Origin: Oryzias latipes
Taxonomy: Eukaryota > Chordata > Actinopteri > Beloniformes > Adrianichthyidae
Assembly: GCF_002234675.1 (NCBI RefSeq)
Contig: NC_019872.2
Span: 14,071,950 to 14,135,949 of the forward strand
Reading direction: 5' to 3'
DNA length: 64,000 bases
Shown: piece by piece, positions 49,450 through 61,214 of the stretch
Position numbering within the stretch: position 1 is the stretch's first letter
How the letters are laid out: every line of letters starts with the position of its first letter
Position numbers and translations under genes: made by a program
The notes under the pieces: model-generated
What the model saw: the letters and a program-made list of their open reading frames with translations, nothing else
What the model was told of the DNA's origin: nothing
The model's database searches: none

Positions 49450-51700
49450 AAACCTCTTTATCAATGAGCCTTTGACCGAAAAGTTAATCAAAACCAGACA
49501 TTTTTTTATCTATTTATTTCGCAACTGTGCCGTTTACTATTTTGATATTCTAATCTCTGTTGGTAAAACAATATATATACATACACTATATGCATTTACC
49601 ACCTGTTTGGCCTACATATTTGTTTAAGATTTTTTTTTTCCGATTAAAAACAATGTTCTGGTAGATAATTCAGCATTCCAAGCTATAGACTCAAGAGTGA
49701 AACTCACTTACAGAAGTGGAGATGTCAGTAAGAGTGATTTGCATAAATCTGCCAAATATGAAAACAATGAAGCAGAAAGTAAAGAATTGGCTAAAAAATC
49801 ACGAAAAATAAAAATATTTAGGTTTTCTGCAGAAAATACTTTAAATGGGCATCAAAATATTTGTATATAAATAATCACATCGCTGATGCCTTTTGTAGTT
49901 TGTTGTTTAACTTTTAGGTGCACTGGATAAGATTTAAGACCTCTGCTTGGAATAAACACAAGTCTAAATTTACACAAAGATAACAGTTCATATTTTTGGT
50001 CAGTGAGTATTCAGGCTGCTTCTCTTTAAATTAGTAATCACATAATAAAACAAAACTCATGAGAATTATACTGTAGAACCAAACCTTCTAAAAACCCAAT
50101 TAACATCTGGCATATTTGTGCTGAAATGAAGCATAATTCTCCAGGTTTGGCAAAAGCACAAGAGTGAAACATCTGTGCAGTGCAACAGACACAGCTGAAA
50201 TTGGTAAACATCTATAAACAAACAAATAATTTCAATTAGAGCATGATATACAGTCAAATGAGAAAAGGATCCATTTCTAAAGCCTAAATTTACCTTGCTG
50301 TGCCCAGCTTGTCACACTGGAACTAAACTGGAACCGAACCAAAACTTACAAAGACGATTTAGCACAAAAGCAAGGAAGTGGTAGTAGCATCATGTGTAAC
50401 AGCAAACACATGTTAAAACAGAGCCTGGTTGAAAAACTCAATAATCTTGAGAGATGAGAATTACCTTTTATAAAACTGATAAACGTCTTTATTAGGTCAT
50501 GAAAATGTAACCTTTCTTCAGGACTAAATAAGTAAGAAATTATTGTAATTCTTATTTGTTCTTTGTCATGCTCTCTTCAGTTTTCATATTTTTAGTTATA
50601 GTTTAGCATCATCTAAAATATGATAATTTTAATTTATTAACTGGCAGATGCAGATCACTGTTTTTAATTTTTTTACATGTTTTATCATGAAGTAGAGGGC
50701 ATCCTGGAGCTTGTATCCTCCCTGATTCATGTTGACTACATGGAATCAAATGTTGACTTTGGGAGTATTATCGGTGCCTTTCTGTTTTTTACCATTTCTG
50801 CAGTGGACGATGAATTTTCTAGCTTCAGTAAGAAAAAACCACGTTGTTGTATGTGCAAAACCATCTGACTTAAGCAAAACACCAAAGAATAAGTAAATAA
50901 GCTGTGTGGGGGAGAGCAGTAGATGAGATTTGTGGGTAATACTATCTATAGCTAAACGTTCATGGGCTCTACCTCAGTTTAATATATTTTTTTCTTTTCC
51001 TCAAAAAAGTTACACATTTTATTAATACCTTCATAGCTGTGACTCAACAGTTCTTTGCAGAGCTGCAGTGAAGGAATGCCGAATCTTAAAACGATTTCAA
51101 AATAGATGCTTGTTTGTACTTTGTTAATTTTTAGTTATTTTTTATTATTATGATTACTTAGGCTTTAACTCTTCCTAAAAATAAAACCATTTTACAGAAT
51201 TGCAGATCAAAGAATAATGTAAAATAATTTGGTAGACAGGTTGCTCTGGTACAGCATTACCTCTGCATCGATTTCGTTTTAATAACAACTTTTAACTAAA
51301 ATAAATACGTCAGATATTTAAAATCACAATGATATTTTTTATAATGTTGATATTTTTTCCTTTTTTTTCTCGCACCGGTGTTATTTCTGTTGTGATGCTA
51401 TAGAGAGAAGCATCTCTAATTATTCAGTGTCAAATAAAAATACCTCGTGTGAGAAAGAAAAACTGAAATCTTATACCTTATAATTTAAAAATGTATAGAA
51501 AATATTTATAAATCATTTATGTATACTTCTAATAATTGTGCCTTTTTTCTTCTTATGTTAAGTTTAGAAATTAGTTATCCTGGACTCACAGCCCATTTTT
51601 TGTGAATTTTAGATCAAATCTATTTTCATTGAAACCAGTTAGAAAGACCATACTGCCCAAAAAATGTATTACCATGAGTCTCAATGTCAAGTCCACATTC
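49450..51700. other. Gene desert
   Basis: AT-rich and without recognised exons or repeats. Confidence 0.45.
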
Positions 51701-51719
51701 ACCTGTGGAGACTTATATC

Positions 51720-52760
51720 TGTCACTTTCTGTCTTGTTTGGATGACAGCTCCTCTTTGTCCGTCCTCCTCACTCTCTTAAGGATTCATTAGTCCCTTTAG
51801 ACTCCTGCTGCCTAAACATATTGCGCCATTCAGCTGGTACTTACGTGTCATCTGTTATCTATTGGACTGGTGTTTCTGGTAAGTATATGAATGATAATCA
51901 GGCCTTTGTGTGCCAGTTGAGGTGCAGCGGGATCTGCAGTCTGTGATGTTGCCTCAGGGGGAGATTAGGAGGGGCAGCCGGCCCTCTGTGTCACGTCGAC
52001 AGTCACAGCGCCCATCCGCTGCTCGACCAAACCCCTTTGGGACCTTAAATCCTGTTACACTGTCCGCTAAAACCATCATTTGTATTAGAGATGTGTGGGT
52101 GTTTAAGTATGTGTACATATTAAGCGAGGGGGGTAGTGTCTTAAACTATGAATTATTCATATCAAAAAGAAAAGGAGATATTGACTACATTTCCATAAAC
52201 AGACTGCTCTTTTTATGTCATCAGGCACGAGATCTTTGGGTATAATTGCGTAAAAGCCCCTGAAAATGTGCTTCAGCAGCGGCACAGCAGGCACTGGTCA
52301 GCCTTATCATCAGCGATGAATTTGAGTGATGGCAATTGTTCCAAGTTAATATCTTATAAATAATTTACTGTTTTAGGGGCGTTGCTTTTGCCCACTAAAC
52401 GTTCTAAGCTTCAGCAGCCCACACCTGCGCGCGCGGAGCGCACGACTGAATTAGTCTGCTGTGGCACAGATATGGATGTGACACTCATAAGTGGCCGTAG
52501 ATGGGCAGTATATTTATGTATTTATCTGTGGAGAAATGCGACAGAGTGGCTCTGATGCGAGAGGGTGCCTTTTTTCCCCTCCATTATCTAACTCTGTAAC
52601 AAGTGATGGCGGAGAATGGGATTCTTTGCACTTCTGGCCCGCGCCTCCAGAGGGAGGTCAAAACTATTTGTCAGTCTCCAGTTGGGTTTGCAAATTAGGA
52701 TGAACCTCCCTGCGTGACGACCTCTATTCCTATCCGCGGGAGGACTGCTGTACATCACTT
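51720..52760. promoter_or_regulatory. Candidate gsx1-proximal regulatory region, distal block
   Basis: From about 51720 composition becomes markedly more balanced. It includes AAGGATTCATTAGTCC, CGACTGAATTAGTCTGC and a GC-rich CACACCTGCGCGCGCGGAGC (E-box/CpG) at about 52421-52440. It lies 1.6-2.6 kb before the gsx1 start codon. No frame here has a splice-bounded coding signature. Confidence 0.35.
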
Positions 52761-53089
52761 GAAAATTAGGGGAATTGATAACGTCTTTATGATACCCATG
52801 GATGGAGTTTTTCATCATTTTTTGGTGTTTGGGCAAAAATTGCCAAACTTTTTTAATTGGATTAAAAAGTTTAACCTTTATTAAACATGGAAATTAAGCT
52901 GCAAATTCACTTTTTTGTGTTTCGGAAGCTGCGGCGAGGCTGACTGACCATTTAATGAGTTGTTTTCTGGCAGAAAATTGAAAGTAACAGAAAAGTGAAA
53001 ATGGATGTTGTGGACCCAACAGGTTTCAGTCCTGACGACTGCATCTCGATAAAAGCTTTGCGCACTTGAGTGGCGTCGTCACATTAATT

Positions 53090-53680
53090 TACAGGTGTGG
53101 CATTTAACGTTAAGAAGCCCCTTCAATGAGGGCAAAACAAGCTTTTATCACCCCCTCCGAAAATGATGTATCAGATATTAAAACTGATGTGAGAAACATT
53201 TTGTGGATGAAAAACTGTTTGTGCCACAAATCCTCTTTTTGTTTTCCAATTTAAAAACGAGTTCAGATTTTTTTTTAAACCGCATTCCTCTATTTACTCA
53301 CACATTACTGCTCTGGATCCTTTGAAGGTCTTGTTCAGAAAGTCCTAAAGTGAAAGAAAATGTTTTTCTATTACTAAATTCTATCGGAGCGCAAGGCGGG
53401 GGCTTGACGCGCAGCGCACAGGGCTCCTCCATGACAGAGTCGCCTTTGTTGCGTCTATCCGCCGCTGTCACACACTTTAATTCGACTCTCTTTCTCTCTC
53501 ATTGAAAACCCTCCACAATGACATTCAATAAGGGCCGCAGAGTGAAAACCTGGTTATTTTTACATATTCTTTCCCCCGACTCGGTAGGGGCCCGAGCAAA
53601 GGAATTAATCACTGCTCTTTAACAGCGCTGCCTTCAGGCGATGACTTGTCCCTTTTTTTGTGCCCAGAAATGACACATTA
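53090..53680. promoter_or_regulatory. Candidate gsx1-proximal regulatory region, near block
   Basis: Balanced, CpG-containing sequence about 0.7-1.3 kb before the gsx1 start. Motifs include TTGACGCGCAGCGCACAGGG, TCCTCCATGACAGAGTCGCC, GACATTCAATAAGGGCCGCA and GGAATTAATCACTG. It resembles conserved promoter-proximal blocks of developmental regulators, but conservation is not tested. Confidence 0.35.
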
Positions 53681-54257
53681 ACCTTAAAATGGATATGCAT
53701 CAACTTTACATTCAGCTGCTGCGCTTGTATTTGTGCTCAGTGTTGTGCAAAAGCCACACAAGTGCAGATGAGCAAATAATTAACCACAGCATGCTTCCAA
53801 ATATAACTGTAGACTGTTAATTTTTTTTTGTTTGTTTAAGAAAATTTCAACTTATAACGTGAGGTTCCACTGATTTACCAAAAAAGGGACATACTAGTTT
53901 TCAACCTGTAGCCTTCTTTATTTAAATGTTACCAAGTGGTCTTTCTTGAAAACCTTAGCCGTGGAATATTGATCTGATTTTATTCAAACTTGTAGAAAAT
54001 GTTTTTCTGCTCAAACTTTGAGGTCTTCTCTATGATAAAGTGAGAGTGATGATAAAAGGAAGACTGGGCATCGCCGCTCCTTGCGGTGTGGGTGGGGCTG
54101 ACAAGAATAGACTACATTATGCAGTTCATTTAGTTAACAAGTGAAATAATGGGGAAGCGTGCAGTGGGAATGCCGAGAGAAAAGCACAAAACCCTATTGA
54201 GAGCTCTTGGCCGCTTACAGCGTAACCATCACATGGCCGAACTGAGTCCACGACGGC

Positions 54258-54265
54258 TATTTAAG
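54258..54265 (+). promoter_or_regulatory. TATA-like box of gsx1
   Basis: TATTTAAG lies 105-112 bp before the start codon, followed by a GC-rich segment and a CA-containing TTCAGCACC that could hold the transcription start about 26-30 bp downstream. Confidence 0.55.
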
Positions 54266-54369
54266 GAGAGGCTGCGCGCCTTCAGCACCACTTCGCTGTC
54301 CACCGTCCCGACAGGAGCACGCTGACGCAACGAGCAACTCCGAACGCGCTGAGCAACAAGTTTGAAAAC

Positions 54370-55207
54370 ATGCCGAGATCTTTTCTCGTGGATTCGTTGA
54401 TTTTAAGGGAGGCCAACGAAAAGGGGAGTGAGAATAACCCACCTTTATTTCCGTACGCCATGCACTCGCCGCACCACGCGCACGGGCTGCCGGGGTCTTG
54501 CCACTCCAGAAAAGCAGGAATGCTGTGTTTCTGTCCGCTTTGCATGGCGGCGTCCCAGCTCCATCCGTCTCCACCGACTCTGCCGCTCCTCAAGGCGTCA
54601 TTTCCCCCCTTCAGCTCGCAGTACTGTCACTCAGCTCTGTCCAGGCAACACGCTTCATCAAACAGCATCAGCCTCAGCCAAGGAGCGGGGATTTACCAAG
54701 CTGCGTATTCGGTTCCAGACCCGCGACAGTTCCACTGCATTTCCCTCGGTAAGTAAAGACCTTATTTGATCTTTTTCCGTTATGAGCGCGCACTTTTTTC
54801 TCATGCTACTACTTCATCACTATCTTTTACTGACAACGTGTTTCACTTTTACAGAAAACTCAAACGGGAAACTTCAAAGCAGCAAGCGCATGCGCACCGC
54901 CTTCACCAGCACACAACTTTTGGAGCTGGAGCGAGAGTTCACTTCCAACATGTACCTGTCCAGACTGAGGCGCATCGAGATTGCCACATACCTAAACTTG
55001 TCCGAGAAACAGGTGAAAATCTGGTTCCAGAACCGCAGGGTGAAGCACAAGAAGGAAGGCAAAAGCAGCGGCCAAAGGACTGGATCACATAACTGCAAAT
55101 GCTCGTCCCTGTCAGCCGCCAGATGCTCGGAGGAAGAGGACGATGACATTCCCATATCTCCATCATCGTCAGAAAAGGAGGATGTGGACCTGTCCGTTTC
55201 TCCCTGA
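54370..55207 (+). CDS. gsx1: GS homeobox 1 transcription factor (ParaHox), complete
   Basis: Nuclear homeodomain factor of the Gsx (Gsh) family, used in patterning the ventral and intermediate neural tube, hindbrain and hypothalamus. Two exons: 54370-54748 and 54855-55207, joined across a 106 bp intron (donor GTAAGT, acceptor TTTTACAG); 732 nt, 243 residues. It starts [12 protein letters not shown], the SNAG-like repression motif of Gsx proteins, continues with [20 protein letters not shown] and ARKAG-type [13 protein letters not shown], then [18 protein letters not shown] and DPRQFHCIS. The homeodomain occupies residues 136-195 (54881-55060) with [19 protein letters not shown] and helix 3 [18 protein letters not shown]. 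The tail is serine and acidic rich ([18 protein letters not shown]) and ends VDLSVSP, as in GSX1 rather than GSX2. Start context is AAAACATGC. Upstream lies a long gene desert; no pdx1 or cdx neighbour is seen. Confidence 0.97.
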
Positions 55208-55640
55208 GCTCCCAAAACGCCCCTCCAATTCCCCATGAGTTTGAATGCAGCAGACGGAAAATCTTGTACATAGACAGATAATATTTAATCAGACCCAACA
55301 GGTCCAACATTGTATAAATTGTATATTTGTTGTACGTTTTGTACGTAGTTTTTTTAAAAACTCCATTGTTATTGCCACTCCAGTGAACGTGAAAGGCATA
55401 TATGAGATGAAAACCCTCTGAAAAAAGATAGCGTTATTGTTTATTAGATTTTTTTGGGGGGGAAACATGTTGTGTCTGGGAAACACTGCTTAGATCCACT
55501 TCTCAATGGAGCTGAGACAGTTTGAGGTAGAAATTGGTCAAGAAGCTGATACCACTCTGAAATTATATCTCCTGTGTCATGGCAAAATATTTATTTATTT
55601 AAAAATGTGTATACTTAAATAAAAAAAATATTTCTGGGTT
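55208..55640 (+). other. gsx1: gsx1 3' UTR and poly(A) signal
   Basis: AT-rich non-coding sequence follows the TGA. An AATAAA at 55618-55623 is the likely poly(A) signal, with another AAATAAA-type A-rich run directly after. This gives a 3' UTR of about 0.43 kb. Confidence 0.55.
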
Positions 55641-55753
55641 GCACCCTATTTCTCTATCGTCGTGGTTTAGTTCAAGAAAAGTGCACGACTCATTACGCAC
55701 AAAAGCGCAAAAACCGGAACGCAGAAAACATAAAAATGGAAAAAGGGCCCCAC

Positions 55754-55866
<113 letters not shown>

Positions 55867-56879
55867 ACGCATCAACAGGCAGGTGTATATTCATCTTAAG
55901 AGGGCATTAAATAAAGCCTAAGGCGGAAGCGAGTGATTGAGGTTCTTCAAAACAATTTATCTGTCCCATGAGATAAAGCATTATTGTGAGGTCCTCATAT
56001 GTGCCTCTCCAGGGACGCTAAGCCCCAGATATCGGTCTTTGCCCCGGCCTTTTTCGGTGCTCTTTTTAAAAGAACACTTTCAGCTCTCGTGTGAGCGAGT
56101 TAATAATCTTCACGGGTAGATAAAAGGCTCGTCAGAAGAGTTCACATCATATGAGATATCGATCTAAGATGAAAATAAATGAAGAATGAACACAGTTCTG
56201 TGTCTGCGTACCGGAATGATTCTATTGAACGCAGGAGCTTAGTGCCACTTGCAGCTTGAGGTGCGTTTTGCGCAGATAAAATGTATTTAACAAGGACTGG
56301 ATTATTCATATAATACCAGATCTCTGTCTAATTGATCAAAATGTATGTGTTTTAAATGCTTATCATAATTCAAAAGTTTGCTTCTTTTTTCACAAAAATA
56401 AAATAATGTCAGCGTCGCAAACGTTACGCAAAAACACGTGCGCATAAATCCAGGCCTTTAAGCAAAAGTTTTTATTAAAGTTTTTTTCAAAATGTATTAG
56501 GTAGTGTGTATACATTTTAGGCTTGCTATTTACCCATGTATCTGTTCAAAAAAATTAAAATAAAAAAGACGTACAAAGTGTGGACGTGAGATTGCGTCTC
56601 AATATTTGATCCATTACTTTACGCACCGCCAAAGCTCTTCTCTTACTAAGCTTGTTGTCATCAAAAGTATATTTATTGTGTTTTACAAACTTTAAACTAT
56701 ACTTGCATTCAGCTTAATGTATCCACAAGCTTTTTTAAAGAGTTGGGAAACGGTTCCTAAACTGCGTAAAGAACTTATTATGCACAGTGCGCATTTCTGA
56801 AAGTGAAGTTTTACAAGTAAACTTTCCTTTAATTGTTCACTTAAACATTTAACACAGCTCTAATATTTGCATTTGTTAA

Positions 56880-57500
56880 GATATGGGATTAGACTATTTT
56901 GTTAATTGGACCATAGAGCCCCATTTTGCTCACAACGTCTTCTGCAAAGCGCCCTTTATCCATTCAATAGCCCGGGGGTATGCGCCCTGGGGGAGCTTAT
57001 ACGCTCGGTGCTCCAAATGCTCAATTTATTTATTCTTAATTTTGTGCCGATCAATTCATTGAAGCAAAAAGGACTACGGTGTCTTTTTAAAAAGAAGAAA
57101 AGGGAATTGTGGACGTAACCTTGACGGAGCCGAAGAGAGGGCTCCCCTGACGCTGGAGAGCCGCTTGAGTCAACAGGCGCCCATCTAGCAGACTCGCCCT
57201 TGTCTTTATTCCGGCTAATTTTTTATTTACGGCTTTTCTTTGACATGTCTCTTATCTATCAGATTAAAAGAACAGCTTGTAACAAATCAGTCTGCACGAT
57301 TTACAACAGCATTAAAAGGGGACAAAGGGAGCAGGCAGTCAGTACCTGAGAGTCTGGTAGACGGCGCGGCGCTGCAGCTGATTCGATGGTTTGAAAATAC
57401 GCACGAAACAAAATACTCGAATCCTGAAAAAGAGCCTTTGTACGTTTCTTTAGAAATCAAGCAATTCTGCATGACAAAGGACAATTAATAAGCCGTCTTT
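56880..57500. promoter_or_regulatory. Candidate gsx1-downstream enhancer
   Basis: About 1.7-2.3 kb after the gsx1 stop, a higher-complexity region with TTGTTAATTGGACC, CCCTTTATCCATTCAATAGC, TTCCGGCTAATTTTTTATTT and TTATCTATCAGATT. It contrasts with AT-rich flanks and has no splice-bounded frame. Confidence 0.35.
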
Positions 57501-57509
57501 TCACGACCA

Positions 57510-58860
57510 GCAGCTGGTTTCCCCGTCAAGGAAAGTTGGAAAAAATTCAGACTGAATGCGCGCAAAAGCCCTTTGCGCGCAGACAGCAACCCAAGGTGAC
57601 CCATTTGGCACAGTTAAAATAACCAAGCCGAGGTAAAAGCGAGGGAACTGTCAAAAACATTTAAGCTGAAATATCTTGAAATTGCAAATCCCTTTATGTG
57701 GAGGGACGCTGCCGATGTGGGTTACTCGTACAAAGGAGGTGGTTAAGTTGGAGAGGCTTTGGAAACGGACACGTGGCTTCTCAATGAGGGCTCTTTGGAC
57801 CCGCGTGGCTTGCTGTGGCACTGCACATTTAACTACTTTAAACTTCTTTTGCCTCATAATCTAAAGTGAAAAACTTACAAAAGTTAACTTAGAACTTTTT
57901 ACAAAACATTTAAAACGCTTTTTAACACCTTGATGTTTGAAAAAATTGTTTGTTTATTAACTTTTTAGGAACCGAATGGAGCCTTTCCTGCTCGCACTTC
58001 AAGCATAAAAATTGAATACTTTTTAATGAAATGAAATAATTATTAAAAAATAAACTTTTGTTTTTTTATAGTAAATGTAAAATAATTTTACGAGTTTCTT
58101 TTTGAGTTGTTTTAAGAAATGCACGGTAACAAATGTGTTTACGCAAAGAAAAGCAGAGATAAAGTACTTTTTGGTAAACAAAAAAGTGGAAATGGCTCTA
58201 AATATTGTAAGTAAAACATACACCAACATGTGAATTACTTGTGATCCTCTAAATCTGAGGTTCATCCCATCAAATCGACCTGCGTCGAGAGTATGGAAAC
58301 GGTTAATGTGTTATAAAAACGATTGGTGTTACTAAACTGGATAAGCAACACGTCTCATTATGGAGCTCTTATTGAAGACAAAGTGTGTTCCGACGGAACA
58401 GGTCGCCTTTGCATTGAACTCCAGCTCTTTTCTTTTGCAACATTTGAACCTACTCGGCTGTACATAATCTCTTTAACAGCTAATCAGTGCTGGAAGATGA
58501 AGGACTGGCACGCAGCTTTCCCTCGGTCTCCCATCTCTAATTGAATATTCAACGCGCGCACCGTGCCCTGCTTGCCTTTTTCAGTGAGCTAAGAAAAAGT
58601 CTTTTTAATTCGGTGCCCATACACAGGCAGTGTCAAAGGTCTCCAAATAATGAACTGCGCAGACATGGAAGAGACCTTTGCAGGAGCAGACGCTGATGCA
58701 AAGTTAGTATCCATGTGCGCCAATTTGGTCAGTGGAGTATGTAGGGCCTATAGGTCAGGTGTCTGGATAAAACCCCTTTTGTTGTTTTTAACTATTACGA
58801 AGATTGTAATACTTACTAAATTGAGAAACAGTAGGGCGAAGTACTAAGCGCACCGCGACG
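57510..58860. promoter_or_regulatory. Possible second downstream regulatory cluster
   Basis: Alternating balanced patches (about 57510-57830 and 58355-58860) with AT-rich gaps. Contains TCTAATTGAATATTCAACGC and similar homeodomain-type cores. Weak evidence. Confidence 0.2.
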
Positions 58861-58869
58861 CAGCAATAT

Positions 58870-61200
58870 AACCCACGAAATGAATCTTATAAACAATAAT
58901 ATGATCTAAGGACCACTAAGTGGTGTTTAATATTTTTGGCCCTTTTAGGAACAGCCAACAACAAAAAGCAAAATTATAAAGAGAAAGTTTTTTGGTTTTA
59001 AACCAAATTACCTCTAATTAAAACGCAACTTTGCGGACATGGAAGCTGCGTTTTCGTCTGCTTACACAATCAGAACACCTGCTGGTTCTTTCCAGCTCAG
59101 TCTGTATTTATTTTTTACCCTTCAAGCACTGAATTTCAGAATCCGCTTTGGTAATTTTCTGGTTCGGTGTGGATCATTAACGCCATCTGGCGGCGAAAAA
59201 TCAAGCTGATCTCATGGTTAAAGTGTGGCCAAGGCTGATCAATCTCTAGATAGAAATCAAAAAGTTGAAAAACAGCCAGATATTGTCCATTTGTAGGAGC
59301 AGCATTTCGGTGTTTGGAGCAAATGTAACATAAATCCCCATGCAGCACGTGCAGATGGAGGAGAATCGCATTAGATTAAAGTCCCCATCAATCTTGGGGC
59401 CCCTCTTCATTCAGGCAGCAGCTCAGCCTAAAATGCTGCTTTCAGTGAGCTATTTTGTAAAACAAAAAACGGAGATATCAACATTTACTAAGCTGTTTTG
59501 AGACTACCTGGTACATTCAGAAAACACATCTGAACATTTTCAACCTAAATAATTTTACGTTTTTGTGCTTCTTTAAAAACAAGAGGGAAACATTTCACAA
59601 TAGAATTTTTACATGGAAATTTTGTTGAGAAATTTTAAGATGGGTTTTAAAGCAACCAATTAGATTTATTACAGTTGTTTGACTTAATTGTAATTGTTGT
59701 AACTGAATATTTATAACGTAACAGTCTTAAGATTTGTATAGATGTGACTCTCCCTAATTTTGTTACAGGGTGGCTGGGGAAATTGGACTTTTGGAAGCAG
59801 GTGTGGGGAAGAATGTGCTTGTTCATTAAAGGCACATGATGAGAAGTTTCTCATCTTTAAGTTCTTGTCTAAAACTTAAAGAACAATTTAAGTAACTCTA
59901 AAATATTCAAAAAGAACAGTATTTCTTAGAAAAATCTGAGGGCAAAGTTTCCTGAGCACTAAAAGTAGGAAAAAATGATTGATTAAACTTGTTATTTCTA
60001 ATGATGATAAACAAAAACAAGCTTAGAGTTGATAAAATTGCTGCCAAAATATTAATATGAAATAAAAAACTGCAAAAAGTTAAATATTTTTATAACTGTG
60101 CTGTAACTTTCTGTGAGACCAGGTGTGGGAATATCAATCAAATTAGGTTATACATATGTTTGATGTTTTACTATAAGACCCCTCCACTCATGTCTATTTT
60201 TCTAAATGCAAAATGAATGTGCAGAAATGGAATAAAACACTTGTAAATATTAGCAAATATAACGGTTCATGATGTTTCTAAGTCCTCTGAAATCAAAAGC
60301 CGATTAAATCAAATCAGTGCTTTAAATTAGTTTTAATAATCAAAGATAAAAACTTAAAACTTTTAAATCAGCCAAACTTGGCCAGGATACAAAGAACAAT
60401 GGCTTATTGGGGGGACATTCAACAAAAAAAGAAGAGGATTTTAAATTTGCTTTCAATTTTGTACATCTAGAAATAAATGTCGTTGTGCACAGATGTTTGA
60501 ACACAACAGAAAAAAAACTTTAAAGACCTTATTGCTGAAGTAAAAACACATTTAGATAGAAGGCATGCAGATGCAGGAGGACTGGCACCCTCAGGAAATC
60601 ATTACATTTCAAAATATTTTTGTTTTTAGTCATATACTAATTTAAAAAATCAAATTAGAGGAGGGCTTTCAATAAAACCTAAATTTATCTAAAACGTAAT
60701 CCTTATTGGCTATAATCTGTGAGTCCACTTTTTTGTTTTCTTCCAAAACCCTTTTTGAAAAGAGCCGGCCCACTATTTTTTTTCTTTATCCGTGTAGTTT
60801 GTACTATTTCATTCTTGATAATATGTTAAAAAAATAATAATAATAATGGTAAAAAATCATAACATTTTAATGTGAGTTTCATTTTTTTGTACAGAAAATA
60901 TTAGGAGAAATTAGCTTCAAGCAATTTTTTGTAAAACTGTTAGGTTTATGAAAGCATTTGTTGGCAAAGATAGAGATTTTATTTTCACTGGAGGTGTGGC
61001 TCCTTGCAGAATACTACAGCTTGATATCTGAGCAAATGTTAAAGCTAAGAGACTCAGAACACTAAGAAAATATTCATCAGGAATCCTTTACATCAACATA
61101 TGCTTTATTTTTCAAGCAGACTTCCAACCGATTATCATAACAGCGAGCCCTCCATCTCCAAGGCAAAGTTCCTCAAACGCTGAACATTTTTAGATGCCAT
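58870..61200. other. Intergenic sequence and 3' flank of the RhoGAP-like gene
   Basis: AT-rich and without recognised exons. Part of the right end should be the 3' UTR of the minus-strand gene ending at 61215. Confidence 0.4.
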
Positions 61201-61214
61201 ACACTGGACTGCAG

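Noticed and set aside
54257-54593. Minus-strand frames over 100 codons opposite gsx1 exon 1
   Set aside because: Shadow frames of the gsx1 coding exon; GC-rich coding sequence keeps the other strand open.
54874-55310. Minus-strand frames of about 120 codons opposite gsx1 exon 2
   Set aside because: Antisense of the homeodomain exon and 3' UTR.
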